64,000 nucleotides of DNA, from contig NZ_CP027712.1 in the NCBI RefSeq assembly GCF_003945765.1, positions 4,712,001 through 4,776,000 of the forward strand. The letters run 5' to 3'. Below, one piece after another: positions 35,596 to 45,121 of the stretch (the first letter of the stretch is position 1; each line of letters starts with the position of its first letter). The position numbers and the translations under genes were made by a program. Below the pieces are notes generated by a model that saw only the letters and a program-made list of their open reading frames with translations, ran no database searches and had not been told where the DNA came from. Source of the stretch: Pseudomonas chlororaphis subsp. chlororaphis (GTDB lineage: Bacteria; Pseudomonadota; Gammaproteobacteria; Pseudomonadales; Pseudomonadaceae).

Positions 35596-36261
35596 ATGCT
35601 CAATGCCCTGCTTTTCGATCTCGACGGCACCCTGACCGACACCGACCAATTGCACCTGCTGGCGTTGCAGCAGTTGTTGCTGGAGGAAGAGGGCCGGGTG
35701 TTCACCCATCAAGAGTTCGAGGCCCATGTCAGTGGCCAGGCCAACGCCAACATGTGCCGCTACCTGTTCCCGCAGCGCTCGGTGGCCGAGCACGAGGCTT
35801 TCGCCGACCGCAAGGAAGTGCGCTTTCGCCAGCTGTCGCCACGACTGACGCCGATGCCGGGCCTGCTGCGCCTGTTGGATTTCGCCAGGGAACGCGGCAT
35901 CGGCGTCTGCGTGGTGACCAATGCGCCACGGGCCAATGCCGAGCACATGCTCGACGTGCTGGGGCTGGGCGATCGCTTCGACAGCGTGCTGGTGGCCGAG
36001 GAATTGCCGCGGGCCAAGCCCGACCCACTGCCCTACCTCACCGGCCTGGAATGCCTGGGTGCCAGCGCCGAAGCCGGGATTGCCTTCGAGGACTCGATCC
36101 CCGGCCTGACCGCCGCGGTCGGGGCCGGGGTCTTCACCGTCGGCCTGGCCACCAGCCAGAGCCCCGAGGCCCTGCTGGCCGCCGGTGCGCATCTGGTGGT
36201 CGAGGACTTCAACGACCCGCAATTGTGGGCGGTGATCGAGCGGATGCTCGGCTCGCGCTGA
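35596..36261 (+). CDS. HAD-family phosphatase/phosphomutase, subfamily IA
   Basis: The 221-residue protein has motif I FDLDGTLTDTD at 8-18, motif II VVTNAPR near 105, motif III Lys in AKPDPLPYL near 140 and motif IV FEDSIPGLTAA near 166. It resembles beta-phosphoglucomutase and phosphoglycolate phosphatases. The start at 35596 has AGGAA upstream; the longer ORF from 35548 does not. The substrate is unknown. GC content returns to the core level here, marking the right edge of the toxin locus. Confidence 0.85.
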   Translation: MLNALLFDLDGTLTDTDQLHLLALQQLLLEEEGRVFTHQEFEAHVSGQANANMCRYLFPQRSVAEHEAFADRKEVRFRQLSPRLTPMPGLLRLLDFARERGIGVCVVTNAPRANAEHMLDVLGLGDRFDSVLVAEELPRAKPDPLPYLTGLECLGASAEAGIAFEDSIPGLTAAVGAGVFTVGLATSQSPEALLAAGAHLVVEDFNDPQLWAVIERMLGSR

Positions 36262-36389
36262 AGCTGCGCCCAACGGTCTGATAGGAAAACTCAGAAATAT
36301 CCCAAGGCTTTTTCAGTTGTATCTGATGGTCCGGCGCGCGTTGGCTCTTGAAGATAGCGCCCCGCACGCCTGTCGTATCAAGGACCTTC

Positions 36390-36794
36390 ATGAACGCCCT
36401 CACCTCCCTCTCCCTGCTGGCCCTGCTGGGCCTTGCAGCCAGCACAGGCCACGCCCAGGAAGACCTCGAACCGGCCCAGCCGGAAGCCACCAGCAGTTGT
36501 CTGACCCGGGGCGAAGCCATCAAGAGCAGCCTGGAAAAACTCCTGCCCGACCCTGAGCAGCGCCAACTGGCCGGCCTGCAACGGGCGCTGGAACCGCTCA
36601 GCGACTACTGCGACGGCCTGCACTTCGAGCACAACCCGCCCCTGCGCCAGGCCGAATACCAGGTGATATTGCGCCAGATGGAACTCGACGCCGCGCAGCG
36701 TTATGGCGACCCAAGCATCATCGACAAACGCAAGGCCCGGCTGACCCACGCCCTGCAAGTCCTGCAATACGCCCTTGGCGCCCACGGCAACTGA
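36390..36794 (+). CDS. Secreted DUF1090-like protein
   Basis: The 134-residue protein has a signal peptide (NALTSLSLLALLGLAASTGHAQ). The mature part has Cys in SSCLTRGEAIKSSL and in LSDYCDGL, and a helical end (RYGDPSIIDKRKARLTHALQV) that matches the DUF1090 pattern. It is periplasmic, with unknown function. AAGGA lies before ATG 36390. Confidence 0.65.
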   Translation: MNALTSLSLLALLGLAASTGHAQEDLEPAQPEATSSCLTRGEAIKSSLEKLLPDPEQRQLAGLQRALEPLSDYCDGLHFEHNPPLRQAEYQVILRQMELDAAQRYGDPSIIDKRKARLTHALQVLQYALGAHGN

Positions 36795-37029
36795 AGCGGT
36801 TTCTTGCCCGATAAGCTTCATCACCGGCTCGCGCCGGCCAGCCCGGGCCTGCTTCAGCGCCAGACTTTCCCAACAGATTCAACGACCTGTGCCATCCGCT
36901 CGGGAGTATTCAGGACTCCTCGCGAATGGGAATGCAACTAATTGTTATGCAAGGAATTTTCTAATATTTAGCTAAGATTGTTCTGACTCGTGCCGATGGA
37001 TTTTGTAGGACACAGGGAGCAATCTGGAA

Positions 37030-38595
37030 ATGAGAAACAATCAGCCCGTTACACAACGTGAAGTGGCTTTAGGGTCAAACCAGAAACTCATCTCCACCAC
37101 CGATGCCCATGGCGTCATCAGCTACTGCAACGATGCCTTCGTCGACATCAGCGGTTTCGACCGCGACGACCTGATCGGTGCTCCACAGAACATCGTCCGT
37201 CACCCCGATGTCCCCCCCGCGGTCTTTGCCCATATGTGGGCGGCGCTGAAACAGGGCCAGCCGTGGATGGGCATCGTCAAGAACCGCTCGAAAAACGGCG
37301 ACCATTACTGGGTCAACGCCTACGTCACGCCGATTTTCGAGGGCAGCCGGATCGTCGGCTACGAATCGGTCCGGGTCAAACCCAGCGCCGAACAGATCCG
37401 CCGCGCGCAAGACCTCTACCAGCGTCTCAACCGCAAGCAGCCGGCCATCCCCCGTCGGCATCGCTGGCAACCGGCCCTGCTGGGCTGGGCGCCGTTCCTG
37501 GCCACGGGCCTGGCCGGTAGCCTAAGCGGTATCTGGCTGGCGCAGCCTTTGGCGCTGGCGGTGGCCGCCGGGCTCTCCGTGCCCCTGGCGCTGCTGGCGA
37601 TGCAGCGCCAGAACCATGCCGCCCGGCGCCTGCTGCAACTGGCCGACTCGTCCACCTGCGACCCGTTGATCGCGCAGATGTACAGCGACGCCCACGGCCC
37701 CCAGGCATGCCTGGAAACCGCCTTCGTCAGCCAGGACGCGCGGCTGCAAACCTGCCTCACCCGCCTGCAGGACAGCGCCGAACAGCTCAATGCACTGGCC
37801 AGCCGCTCCGATACCCTGGCCAGCGACAGCTCCCGTGGCCTGGACCGCCAGCGGGTGGAAACCGAGCAGGTGTCCGCCGCGGTCAACCAGATGGCCGCCA
37901 CCACCCAGGAAGTGGCCAGCCATGTGCAGCGCACCGCTGACGCCACCCAGGCCGCCAACCAGTTGACCGGCCGTGGGCGCGAAGTGGCCCGCGATACCCG
38001 CGAAGCCATCGAACGCCTATCCCAGGTGGTCGGCGAAACCGGGCAGAACGTGGCGCAACTGGCCAGGGACAGCGACGAGATCGGCACCGTGGTCGATGTG
38101 ATCAAAAGCATCGCCGACCAGACCAACCTGCTGGCGCTCAACGCCGCCATCGAAGCAGCCCGCGCCGGTGACATGGGCCGCGGTTTCGCGGTGGTGGCCG
38201 ACGAGGTGCGCCAGCTGGCCCAGCGCACCGCGCAATCCACCCAGCAGATCCATGAACTGATCACCCAGTTGCAGAGCTCCTCGCAAAACGCCGTGCAGAG
38301 CATGGAAAGCGGCCAGCGCCAGGCCGAGGAAGGCGTGGCCCGGGTACTGGAGGCGGACCAGGCGCTGCTGGGCATCAGCCAGGCGGTGGCCAACATCACC
38401 GAGATGACCACCCAGATCGCCGCCGCCACCGAGGAGCAGAGCGCGGTCGCCGAGGAAATCAGCCGCAATATCAGCACCATCGCGCAACTGGCCGACCAGA
38501 CCTCGGAGCAGGCCCATCACTCGGCCGAACTGAGCAAGGAACTGACCCGGACCGCCACCACCCAGTACTCGCTGGTGGAACGTTTCAACCGCTAG
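37030..38595 (+). CDS. Aer-like chemoreceptor with N-terminal PAS domain
   Basis: The 521-residue protein has a PAS domain (about 15-115; [36 protein letters not shown], the FAD-type PAS of Aer), two adjacent membrane helices near 150-200, and a methyl-accepting signalling domain with the hairpin tip [19 protein letters not shown] near 375. There is no periplasmic ligand domain. It should report redox or energy state to CheA for aerotaxis. It is transcribed alone and followed by REP arms. Confidence 0.9.
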   Translation: MRNNQPVTQREVALGSNQKLISTTDAHGVISYCNDAFVDISGFDRDDLIGAPQNIVRHPDVPPAVFAHMWAALKQGQPWMGIVKNRSKNGDHYWVNAYVTPIFEGSRIVGYESVRVKPSAEQIRRAQDLYQRLNRKQPAIPRRHRWQPALLGWAPFLATGLAGSLSGIWLAQPLALAVAAGLSVPLALLAMQRQNHAARRLLQLADSSTCDPLIAQMYSDAHGPQACLETAFVSQDARLQTCLTRLQDSAEQLNALASRSDTLASDSSRGLDRQRVETEQVSAAVNQMAATTQEVASHVQRTADATQAANQLTGRGREVARDTREAIERLSQVVGETGQNVAQLARDSDEIGTVVDVIKSIADQTNLLALNAAIEAARAGDMGRGFAVVADEVRQLAQRTAQSTQQIHELITQLQSSSQNAVQSMESGQRQAEEGVARVLEADQALLGISQAVANITEMTTQIAAATEEQSAVAEEISRNISTIAQLADQTSEQAHHSAELSKELTRTATTQYSLVERFNR

Positions 38596-38618
38596 GTTCG
38601 GTGTGTGTGTACGGGTTT

Positions 38619-38678
38619 ATCGCGAGCAAGCGCTCCTGCAATGGACGCTGTTGCTGCAGGAACGAGCCTGCTCGCGAT
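38619..38678. repeat. REP pair after the chemoreceptor
   Basis: ATCGCGAGCAAGCGCTCCTGC is followed by an inverted, imperfect partner ending CTCGCGAT. Confidence 0.75.
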
Positions 38679-38710
38679 CGAGGGCCTGGCCCTCCCCCCC
38701 CGTCACGTAC

Positions 38711-38741
38711 AAAAAAGCCCGCCAGTGCGCGGGCTTTTTTT
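38711..38741. terminator. Bidirectional Rho-independent terminator
   Basis: AAAAAAGCCCGC and GCGGGCTTTTTTT flank a short loop between the convergent chemoreceptor and hemerythrin genes. T-runs are present on both strands, so it can serve both. Confidence 0.9.
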
Positions 38742-38758
38742 ATTCTTCGAGGGCCGTC

Positions 38759-39202
38759 TCAGTCGGCCGCCAGCTGCTGCCGGTACTCCTTCACGTAACC
38801 GTTGGCCAACTGGTCCTTCTGCTTGTCGTCGAGGATCTTGCCGGCCATCTGGAAGAACTTCTGTTCTTCTTCCTCCAGGTGGTGATGCACCTTGTCCACC
38901 AGCTTCTTCGCCGTGGCCAGCCAGGCGGGGCTGGACATCTCGGTGTCGTCCAATGCCTCCATCAGCTCGTCCATCGCGTGGTGCTCGGCAATCGCGTGCC
39001 GGCTCAGGTCGACGCCGTTGTCGTGCTCCATCAACGGCAGGTAGAAGAAGCGCTCCTCGGCTGTCTCATGGGCCTGTACTTCGGCCTTGAGCTGGGCGTA
39101 GGCCGCGCTGCGTTCGGGGCTGTCCCCCGAGGTGCGCATCAGTTCGGCAGCGTAGCCGCGCTGGCGTTCATGGCTCTCACGCAGGGCTTCGAATATGTTC
39201 AC
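38759..39202 (-). CDS. Hemerythrin HHE-domain protein
   Basis: The 147-residue protein has the HHE metal ligands: His in LRESHERQ, HETAEERFF, and IAEHHAMDEL with HHHLEEEE further on. A diiron site binding oxygen or nitric oxide is expected in the cytoplasm. The GTG at 39202 fits GGAG 8 bases upstream; a GTG six bases earlier is too close to it. Confidence 0.83.
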   Translation of the reverse strand: MNIFEALRESHERQRGYAAELMRTSGDSPERSAAYAQLKAEVQAHETAEERFFYLPLMEHDNGVDLSRHAIAEHHAMDELMEALDDTEMSSPAWLATAKKLVDKVHHHLEEEEQKFFQMAGKILDDKQKDQLANGYVKEYRQQLAAD

Positions 39203-39357
39203 GGGCACATCTCCACGGCTGGATCGATACAGGCTTGTCTTGGACTAGACACTGGCCGTTCGACGGCAGTTCAACCGCAGATGGCGAGGGCCGGAAATGG
39301 CCCCGGGATCGCTGGAGAGAGCAGCAGCCGGCCGGTGGCTGCCGCTCCTGAGGGGGG

Positions 39358-39747
39358 TTACTGCTCCTCGGCCTTCTGCTCCTGGCAGTCCTTGAGCAGT
39401 TGCTGTTCCTTGGCGGTGTGGTCGGCTTCCAGGAAGCTCAACAAGCCGCTGTCGCCCTGGGTGTGCCAGCGGTAGCTGTTCTGTTCGTCGTCGGCGACAT
39501 ACAGCGCGCCGGAGGCTGCGCGGGCGATATGCATCGGTATCAGCTGGCCCTTGTAATACAGGGTGGCGAACGAGGCGCCGTTATCGATGTTCAGGTACGC
39601 CGCCTGCACCTCTACCCCACCCTCGCAGCGGTAGCTGGCCAGGCTGCTCTGGTACGCCGGCAGCTCCGGCTCGGCCGGGGTCGTCGCGGCCTGGGCGAAC
39701 AACGGCGCCAGCAGCAAGGTGGTTCCCAGAATCGTTGCAATCTTCAA
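39358..39747 (-). CDS. MliC-family C-type lysozyme inhibitor
   Basis: The 129-residue protein has a signal peptide (MKIATILGTTLLLAPLFAQAA) and an MliC beta-barrel: YRCEGGVEVQAAYLN, then ASGALYVADDEQNSYRWHTQGD and a final Cys in LLKDCQEQ. There is no lipobox Cys after the signal, so it is periplasmic and not a lipoprotein. It should protect against lysozyme. Confidence 0.85.
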   Translation of the reverse strand: MKIATILGTTLLLAPLFAQAATTPAEPELPAYQSSLASYRCEGGVEVQAAYLNIDNGASFATLYYKGQLIPMHIARAASGALYVADDEQNSYRWHTQGDSGLLSFLEADHTAKEQQLLKDCQEQKAEEQ

Positions 39748-39838
39748 TGTACAGCTCCTTGTTCAGTGCACCTTCATGACAGGCCCCTTTACGACGAAGC
39801 AGGCCCCCATAAGTTCAGGCCGGGGTGTCTCAAGGCAT

Positions 39839-39851
39839 TCGCAATTTGCGA
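39839..39851. promoter_or_regulatory. Possible enhancer site for the sigma-54 promoter
   Basis: TCGCAA-T-TTGCGA is a perfect 6-bp inverted repeat about 76 bp upstream of the -24 element, in the range for an activator of the sigma-54 class. Binding by the activator at 47503-49419 is inference. Confidence 0.4.
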
Positions 39852-39926
39852 CAGCTTGTATCTGCCGCCCTTCCGCCACCTCAAATAAACCTTATTAAAA
39901 TCATATAGTTAATCGCAATTAAAAAC

Positions 39927-39941
39927 TGGCACAGCGGTTGC
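39927..39941 (+). promoter_or_regulatory. Sigma-54 (-24/-12) promoter of the aldehyde dehydrogenase
   Basis: TGGCACAGCGGTTGC matches the RpoN consensus TGGCAC-N5-TTGC exactly. It lies 37 bp before the ATG. A sigma-54 activator gene belonging to the same catabolic system is in the window. Confidence 0.88.
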
Positions 39942-39978
39942 GAAAGCCCTCGCCTCACGCATAACAAGAGGTTCTGTC

Positions 39979-41469
39979 ATGGCTATTGCAACCCTGCTCC
40001 CCGCCACCACCGCCTTTATCCAGCGCGCCCCGCGCATGCTGATCGGCGCCGAATGGGTCGAGGCCGCCGACGGCCAGACCATGCCGCTGCACAACCCGGC
40101 CACCGGCGAACAACTGTGCGTGGTGCCGCGGGCCACGGTGGACGATGTCGACCGCGCGGTGCTGGCTGCGCGCCAGGCCTTCGACGATTCGCCCTGGAGC
40201 CGCACCCGCCCGCGGGAACGGCAGAACCTGCTGTGGAAACTCGCCGACCTGATGCAGCGCGACGCCGAACTGCTGGCGCAACTGGAATGCCTGAACAACG
40301 GCAAGAGCGCCGCGGTGGCCCAGGTCATGGACGTGCAACTGGCCATCGACTTTTTGCGCTACATGGCCGGCTGGGCGACCAAGATCGAAGGCAGCAGCGT
40401 CGAGGTCTCCGTGCCGCTGATGCCCGACCAGCAGTTCCACAGTTTCATCCGTCGCGAGGCGGTGGGCGTGGTCGGCGCCATCGTCGCCTGGAACTTCCCG
40501 CTGCTGCTGGCCTGCTGGAAGCTCGGCCCGGCCCTGGCCACCGGCTGCACCGTGGTGCTCAAGCCGGCCGACGAAACCCCGCTGACCGCGCTGAAACTCG
40601 CCGAGCTGGTGCAGGAAGCCGGCTACCCCGACGGCGTATTCAACGTGGTCACCGGCACTGGCATCACCGCGGGCTCGGCCCTGACCCACAACCCGCGGGT
40701 GGACAAGCTGACCTTCACCGGCTCCACCGCGGTGGGCAAGGAAATCGGCAAGATCGCCATGGACAACATGACCCGGGTCACCCTGGAACTGGGCGGCAAG
40801 TCGCCGACCATTGTCATGGCCGATGCCGACCTGGGCAGCGCCGCGGCCGGCGCCGCCAGCGCGATCTTCTTCAACCAGGGCCAGGTCTGCTGCGCCGGCT
40901 CCAGGCTGTATGTACAGCGCAAGCACTTCGACAATGTGGTGGCCGATATTGCCGGCATTGCCAACGCCATGAAACTCGGCAGCGGCCTGGACGCCAGCGT
41001 CGACATGGGCCCGCTGATCTCCGCCCGGCAGCAGGAGCGGGTCTGGCGCTATATCGAGATGGGCCGGAACAGCGGCGCCACTATCGCCTGCGGCGGCGAG
41101 CGGTTCGGCCCCGGTTATTTCGTCAAGCCGACGGTAATCGTCGACGTCGACCAGCAGCATTCGCTGGTGCAGGAAGAGATCTTCGGCCCGGTGCTGGTGG
41201 CCATTCCTTTCGACGACGAGGCCGATGCCCTGCGCCTGGCCAACGACAGCCCCTACGGCCTGGGCGCGAGCATCTGGTCCAACGACCTGGCGGCGGTGCA
41301 CCGGATGATCCCGCGGATCAAGTCCGGCTCGGTCTGGGTCAACTGCCACAGCGCCCTCGACCCGGCGCTGCCGTTCGGTGGCTACAAGATGTCCGGCGTG
41401 GGCCGGGAAATGGGTTACGCGGCGATCGAGCATTACACCGAGCTGAAATCGGTGCTGATCAAGCTCTGA
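39979..41469 (+). CDS. peaE: Phenylacetaldehyde-type NAD-dependent aldehyde dehydrogenase
   Basis: The 496-residue class 1/2 aldehyde dehydrogenase has catalytic Glu270 in VTLELGGKSP and Cys304 in FNQGQVCCAGSR. It is similar to phenylacetaldehyde dehydrogenases FeaB/PeaE. It would oxidise the aldehyde released by quinohemoprotein amine dehydrogenase to the acid in the cytoplasm. It has a textbook sigma-54 promoter. In P. putida, as I recall, the homologous gene sits beside the qhp genes. The exact aldehyde is inferred. Confidence 0.85.
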   Translation: MAIATLLPATTAFIQRAPRMLIGAEWVEAADGQTMPLHNPATGEQLCVVPRATVDDVDRAVLAARQAFDDSPWSRTRPRERQNLLWKLADLMQRDAELLAQLECLNNGKSAAVAQVMDVQLAIDFLRYMAGWATKIEGSSVEVSVPLMPDQQFHSFIRREAVGVVGAIVAWNFPLLLACWKLGPALATGCTVVLKPADETPLTALKLAELVQEAGYPDGVFNVVTGTGITAGSALTHNPRVDKLTFTGSTAVGKEIGKIAMDNMTRVTLELGGKSPTIVMADADLGSAAAGAASAIFFNQGQVCCAGSRLYVQRKHFDNVVADIAGIANAMKLGSGLDASVDMGPLISARQQERVWRYIEMGRNSGATIACGGERFGPGYFVKPTVIVDVDQQHSLVQEEIFGPVLVAIPFDDEADALRLANDSPYGLGASIWSNDLAAVHRMIPRIKSGSVWVNCHSALDPALPFGGYKMSGVGREMGYAAIEHYTELKSVLIKL

Positions 41470-41689
41470 CGACCCGCGATAGCCCATAGCACAAGCGCTC
41501 CTCAACGGCGGCGCCGGGGTCTGCCCGGCGTCTCCCGACGACTGGTTTAGCGTCGCCGACCCGCTGCCCGGCCTGCGCCCCGAACGGCTGCTACGCTCAG
41601 CCCGAGCCGGCTCGACAGCTGCCCTGCGAGCCTGGCTCACCCACCTTCAACCCACACCTCATCACCACCGAAAACCCGAGGGAAGCATC

Positions 41690-43591
41690 ATGGGATCAAA
41701 TGGATATGATCACGACGGGGTCCAATGCGGATGCCACAACCCCATCTGGAACGCTCTGAAGGACACACTCGACCCGGCCAGCCATACCGCCAGCCAGCCA
41801 CAGGACGCCAATGAGCTGGCAAAGGAACCGGCCGGCGAGTCCATCATCTTTACCAACGGCACCATCTACCCCTTGCGCGACGGCAACATGGACGAACGGG
41901 TCGAGGCCCTGGGCATCCACGCCGGCGACGTGGTCGCATCCGGCACCCTGGCCGCCGTCGAAGCCCGCATGAACACCCTGGGCATCACCTACAGGAAGCA
42001 GTCGTTGAACGGCAAGACCCTGTTGCCCGGCCTGATCGAACCCCACGCCCATATCGTGCAGAGCTGCGCCATGGAAGGCTGGCTGAACCTGGGGGCCATC
42101 GATACCGACAACCCCGATGAGCACAAGAACCAGCGACTACGTCCCACCTATGACTGGCTCTGGTTGAAAAGCACCATCCAGGGCAACCTGCCCAAGGACA
42201 ACTCGACCTGGATCCTCGGCCATCAGGTCGATCCGGCGCTGATGCCCTTCCAGGTCGTACCCCACGGCCTGAACAAACTCATCACCTTCCACTGTGGCCC
42301 CGGCGACGACATCGGCAACCTGGACACCATCGACAAGCAGCATCCGATGCTGCTGATCAGCGCGTCCATGCACACCGCCTACCTGAACACCGCGGCCAGC
42401 GATGCGGTGTTCGAGAAGACCGGCGTCAGGGCCGACAACGGTGTCCTGCAGGAAGCCCAGGTGCTGGCCGCCATCAAGAGCATTCCCCTCAGGCAGCAGC
42501 TGGAAATACTCAATATCTTCAAGCACCTCGAAGACTACTTCGACAAGGCGTCGCGCCGCGGGATCACCCTGCTCTACGACGCGATGATGGACCCCCAGTC
42601 GAAGCTGGTACTGGGCGCCTACTTCCTGACCCGCCCCAGGAAGCTGCGGATCGGTTATGCCGCCGCCTGCGATGGCACGCCCGAGGCCATCGGCAAGCTA
42701 CCGCGCTACCAGCCGGTCAGCCGGGAACAGGCCAAACGCTTCTACCAGGGCTCGGTCAAGCTGGTGTCGGACGGCTCCAACCAGGGGCTGACGGGCTATC
42801 AGGCCACGCGCTACTGCTGCGAGGCGACGCGGCCGGTGGGCAACTTCAACTTCTGCGACCAGGACCACACCCCGGTCACCCCACCCGATGCCTACAAGAC
42901 CGTGGTGCGCAATGCCGTCGAAACCGGCTGGCCGCTGATGATCCACGCCAATGGCGACCGGGCCATCGAGTTCACCCTGCAAGCCTACGAGGCGGCCTTG
43001 CAGGGCGGCAGCGCCCTGGAAAAACGCCACCGCATCGAGCACTGCTCGCTGCTGACCGCGGACACCCTGCAGACCCTGCAGCGCCTGGGCCTGTCGCCAA
43101 GCTTCCTGATCGGTCATGTCGGCTACTGGGGCTATGCCTTCAAACAGGCGATCTTCGAAGGCAAGGCCGAGCAGATGCTCGACCTGTGCCAGTCGGCCCT
43201 GGACCACAACCTGAGAATGACCCTGCACAGCGACTGTTCGGTAACGCCGTTGGGGCCGCTGCGCTCCATGGAGCAGGCGGTGACCCGCAAGATGGAAGGC
43301 ATTCGCGATGCCCAGGGGCGGTTCGTCCATGACCCAAGGCTGCAACCGATCCTCAATGAAGCCGAATGCCTGACGCGCAAGCAGGCCCTGAAAGCCATCA
43401 CCTATGACGCGGCCTGGCAGTGCCACGCCGAAGGCTGGACCGGGTCCCTGCAGGACGGTTATTTCGCAGACCTGGTGATTCTCGAGCAAGACCCGCTCGA
43501 CGAGAAAGTACCGGCCACCAGCATCAGGGACATCAAGGTCTGTGAAACCTGGAAAGGCGGCCACCGGGTGTACGTCAATCCCGATAGCTGA
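41690..43591 (+). CDS. YtcJ-like amidohydrolase family 3 protein
   Basis: The 633-residue TIM-barrel metallohydrolase has the metal site HAHIVQS in LLPGLIEPHAHIV near 122, His in MIHANGDRA near 424, HRIEHCSLL near 450 and the final LHSDCSVTPLGP near 518. The first 60 residues are a Cys-containing extension (VQCGCHNP) not usual in the family. There is no signal peptide. Substrate unknown. Its position between the aldehyde dehydrogenase and qhpG suggests a co-acquired step, but it has its own 220-bp leader region and may be separate. Confidence 0.78.
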   Translation: MGSNGYDHDGVQCGCHNPIWNALKDTLDPASHTASQPQDANELAKEPAGESIIFTNGTIYPLRDGNMDERVEALGIHAGDVVASGTLAAVEARMNTLGITYRKQSLNGKTLLPGLIEPHAHIVQSCAMEGWLNLGAIDTDNPDEHKNQRLRPTYDWLWLKSTIQGNLPKDNSTWILGHQVDPALMPFQVVPHGLNKLITFHCGPGDDIGNLDTIDKQHPMLLISASMHTAYLNTAASDAVFEKTGVRADNGVLQEAQVLAAIKSIPLRQQLEILNIFKHLEDYFDKASRRGITLLYDAMMDPQSKLVLGAYFLTRPRKLRIGYAAACDGTPEAIGKLPRYQPVSREQAKRFYQGSVKLVSDGSNQGLTGYQATRYCCEATRPVGNFNFCDQDHTPVTPPDAYKTVVRNAVETGWPLMIHANGDRAIEFTLQAYEAALQGGSALEKRHRIEHCSLLTADTLQTLQRLGLSPSFLIGHVGYWGYAFKQAIFEGKAEQMLDLCQSALDHNLRMTLHSDCSVTPLGPLRSMEQAVTRKMEGIRDAQGRFVHDPRLQPILNEAECLTRKQALKAITYDAAWQCHAEGWTGSLQDGYFADLVILEQDPLDEKVPATSIRDIKVCETWKGGHRVYVNPDS

Positions 43592-43640
43592 CCATCAGCT
43601 GTCGCAAGCCGGGCGGCGGGGTTTGGATGGCCGCTGCGCG

Positions 43641-43707
43641 GATCGCGGGCAAGCCTCGCTCCTACGGAAGATGAGAGCCCCTGTAGGAGCGAGGCTTGCC
43701 CGCGATC
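43641..43707. repeat. Perfect REP pair
   Basis: The arms at 43641-43665 and 43683-43707 are perfect 25-bp inverted repeats (GATCGCGGGCAAGCCTCGCT... and its complement). It lies between the convergent amidohydrolase and qhpG genes and may act as a transcription or mRNA boundary. Confidence 0.88.
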
Positions 43708-43769
43708 ATTCGCCCAGGCGCCACACATCCGCCGATCGATCGCTGGTGCCTTTGCGGCGGCTGCGCCGC

Positions 43770-43796
43770 CGATCGCAGCCTGCGGCAGCGGCTACA
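43770..43796. repeat. 27-bp dispersed repeat, copy 2
   Basis: It is identical to 6600-6626 and again between convergent genes. GGCGGCTGCGCCGCC just before it adds a second hairpin. Confidence 0.7.
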
Positions 43797-43813
43797 AAAG
43801 CTGCCCCGTCGCC

Positions 43814-45121
43814 TCAAGGCTGATATCCCTGCCCCAACAACCAGCCGCGCACGGCCTTGTCCTGCTCCGCGCTCAGGCCCGCCAGCAGCTGTTGCGCCGG
43901 TTCGTTGGGCAAGCGGCGCAACAGCGGCGCCAGCTCCACCCCTTGCACATGCCAGATGCCCAGCGGCTGGTCCGGGGTGATCACCACCTCGGCTTCGTCC
44001 ACCAGGCCGTCGCGCAATACCGGGGCGCGCTCGATGCGCAGGGCGGAAAAGTCCGCGACGCGATGCGCCGGCTCGCGGTCCGGCCATTGCCGGCGCGCCT
44101 GCCAGAACGGCTGTTCGGCCCAACGCTGCTCGTCGGCGTAGAAATCGCGGCCGATGCGGGCAAAACGCAGGAACAACTGCTCCACTCGCCGGGCATGGAA
44201 GCGCTGCGCCAGGGCCGCCCGTTCGGGCCGTTGCAGCAGCGTGTTGATCACCGCCGGCGCCTGCAACGCCGAGGACAGCGACTGGAAGATACCGTTGCCC
44301 GACAGTGGGTCCACGGCCATGGCCGCATCACCCACGCGAATCCAGTTGGCGCCACACACCTGTGGGCAGAGGATCGCCGTGCTGCTGCGCGCGTGCAGCT
44401 GCACATCAAGCTCCGGCCCGGCGCCGAAAAACGCCCGCGCCAGGGCCGAAGCCTGGCGGCGCTGGCGGCAGTAATCCAGCAACTGCGCCTTGCCCGGCAA
44501 CGCGGCGCTGGCCACGTCCACCGTCAGTTGCCAGTAACACTGGCCGTCGGCCTGACGCGCCATCCAGGCCCAGCCGTCTTCCAGGCTGTGCACGGCGCTG
44601 GCGGTGCTGCCCGGCGCGCCCTGCCAGCGGTTGAGCAGGCTGAGGGTTTCCGGGCCCCGCAGGCCTTTGCCCAGTTCTTTACTCAATGCAGGCGCCTGGC
44701 GCCCTCGGGCCTCCACCAGAAAATCCGTTAGGCGCTCGGCCTGCCCCTCGATCCGCAGCCGATGTTCGTTCGCCGTCGACTGCACCTCCAGCACCCGGCC
44801 CTCGATCAGCTCGACCCCGGCCTCGCGCAAATCCTCACGCAGGCCGCGATCAAAGCGCGGGCGATCCAGCAGGTATTCGACGTTCTGCCCATGGCTCTGG
44901 CCGTTCCACGCCACCTGACGCTGGGACGCCTGCAACGCCGCCTCCAGCCCACGCCCCAGGCCGGCGCCACGCAGGGCTTCGAGCACCCGCAGCGACACCC
45001 CTTCGAGCGCCGGGAAACGCCGCCACTCACTGACCAGCGCCACCGCGTAACCCAGGCGGCGCAAGCCCAGGGCCACCGCGGCCCCCGCCGGGCCGGCGCC
45101 GAGCACCAGGATCGGCCTCAT
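43814..45121 (-). CDS. qhpG: FAD-dependent monooxygenase for tryptophylquinone formation
   Basis: The 435-residue flavoprotein has an N-terminal dinucleotide motif ILVLGAGPAGAAVALGL at 4-20 and GDAAMAVDPLSGNGI near 275 for FAD. QhpG hydroxylates the QhpC tryptophan that becomes part of the CTQ cofactor. The start at 45121 (MRPILVLG) overlaps the qhpE stop by 4 bp (ATGA); the longer ORF to 45427 is antisense artefact within qhpE. It is last in the operon regulator-qhpF-qhpE-qhpG, about 11 kb from its substrate gene qhpC. Confidence 0.87.
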   Translation of the reverse strand: MRPILVLGAGPAGAAVALGLRRLGYAVALVSEWRRFPALEGVSLRVLEALRGAGLGRGLEAALQASQRQVAWNGQSHGQNVEYLLDRPRFDRGLREDLREAGVELIEGRVLEVQSTANEHRLRIEGQAERLTDFLVEARGRQAPALSKELGKGLRGPETLSLLNRWQGAPGSTASAVHSLEDGWAWMARQADGQCYWQLTVDVASAALPGKAQLLDYCRQRRQASALARAFFGAGPELDVQLHARSSTAILCPQVCGANWIRVGDAAMAVDPLSGNGIFQSLSSALQAPAVINTLLQRPERAALAQRFHARRVEQLFLRFARIGRDFYADEQRWAEQPFWQARRQWPDREPAHRVADFSALRIERAPVLRDGLVDEAEVVITPDQPLGIWHVQGVELAPLLRRLPNEPAQQLLAGLSAEQDKAVRGWLLGQGYQP

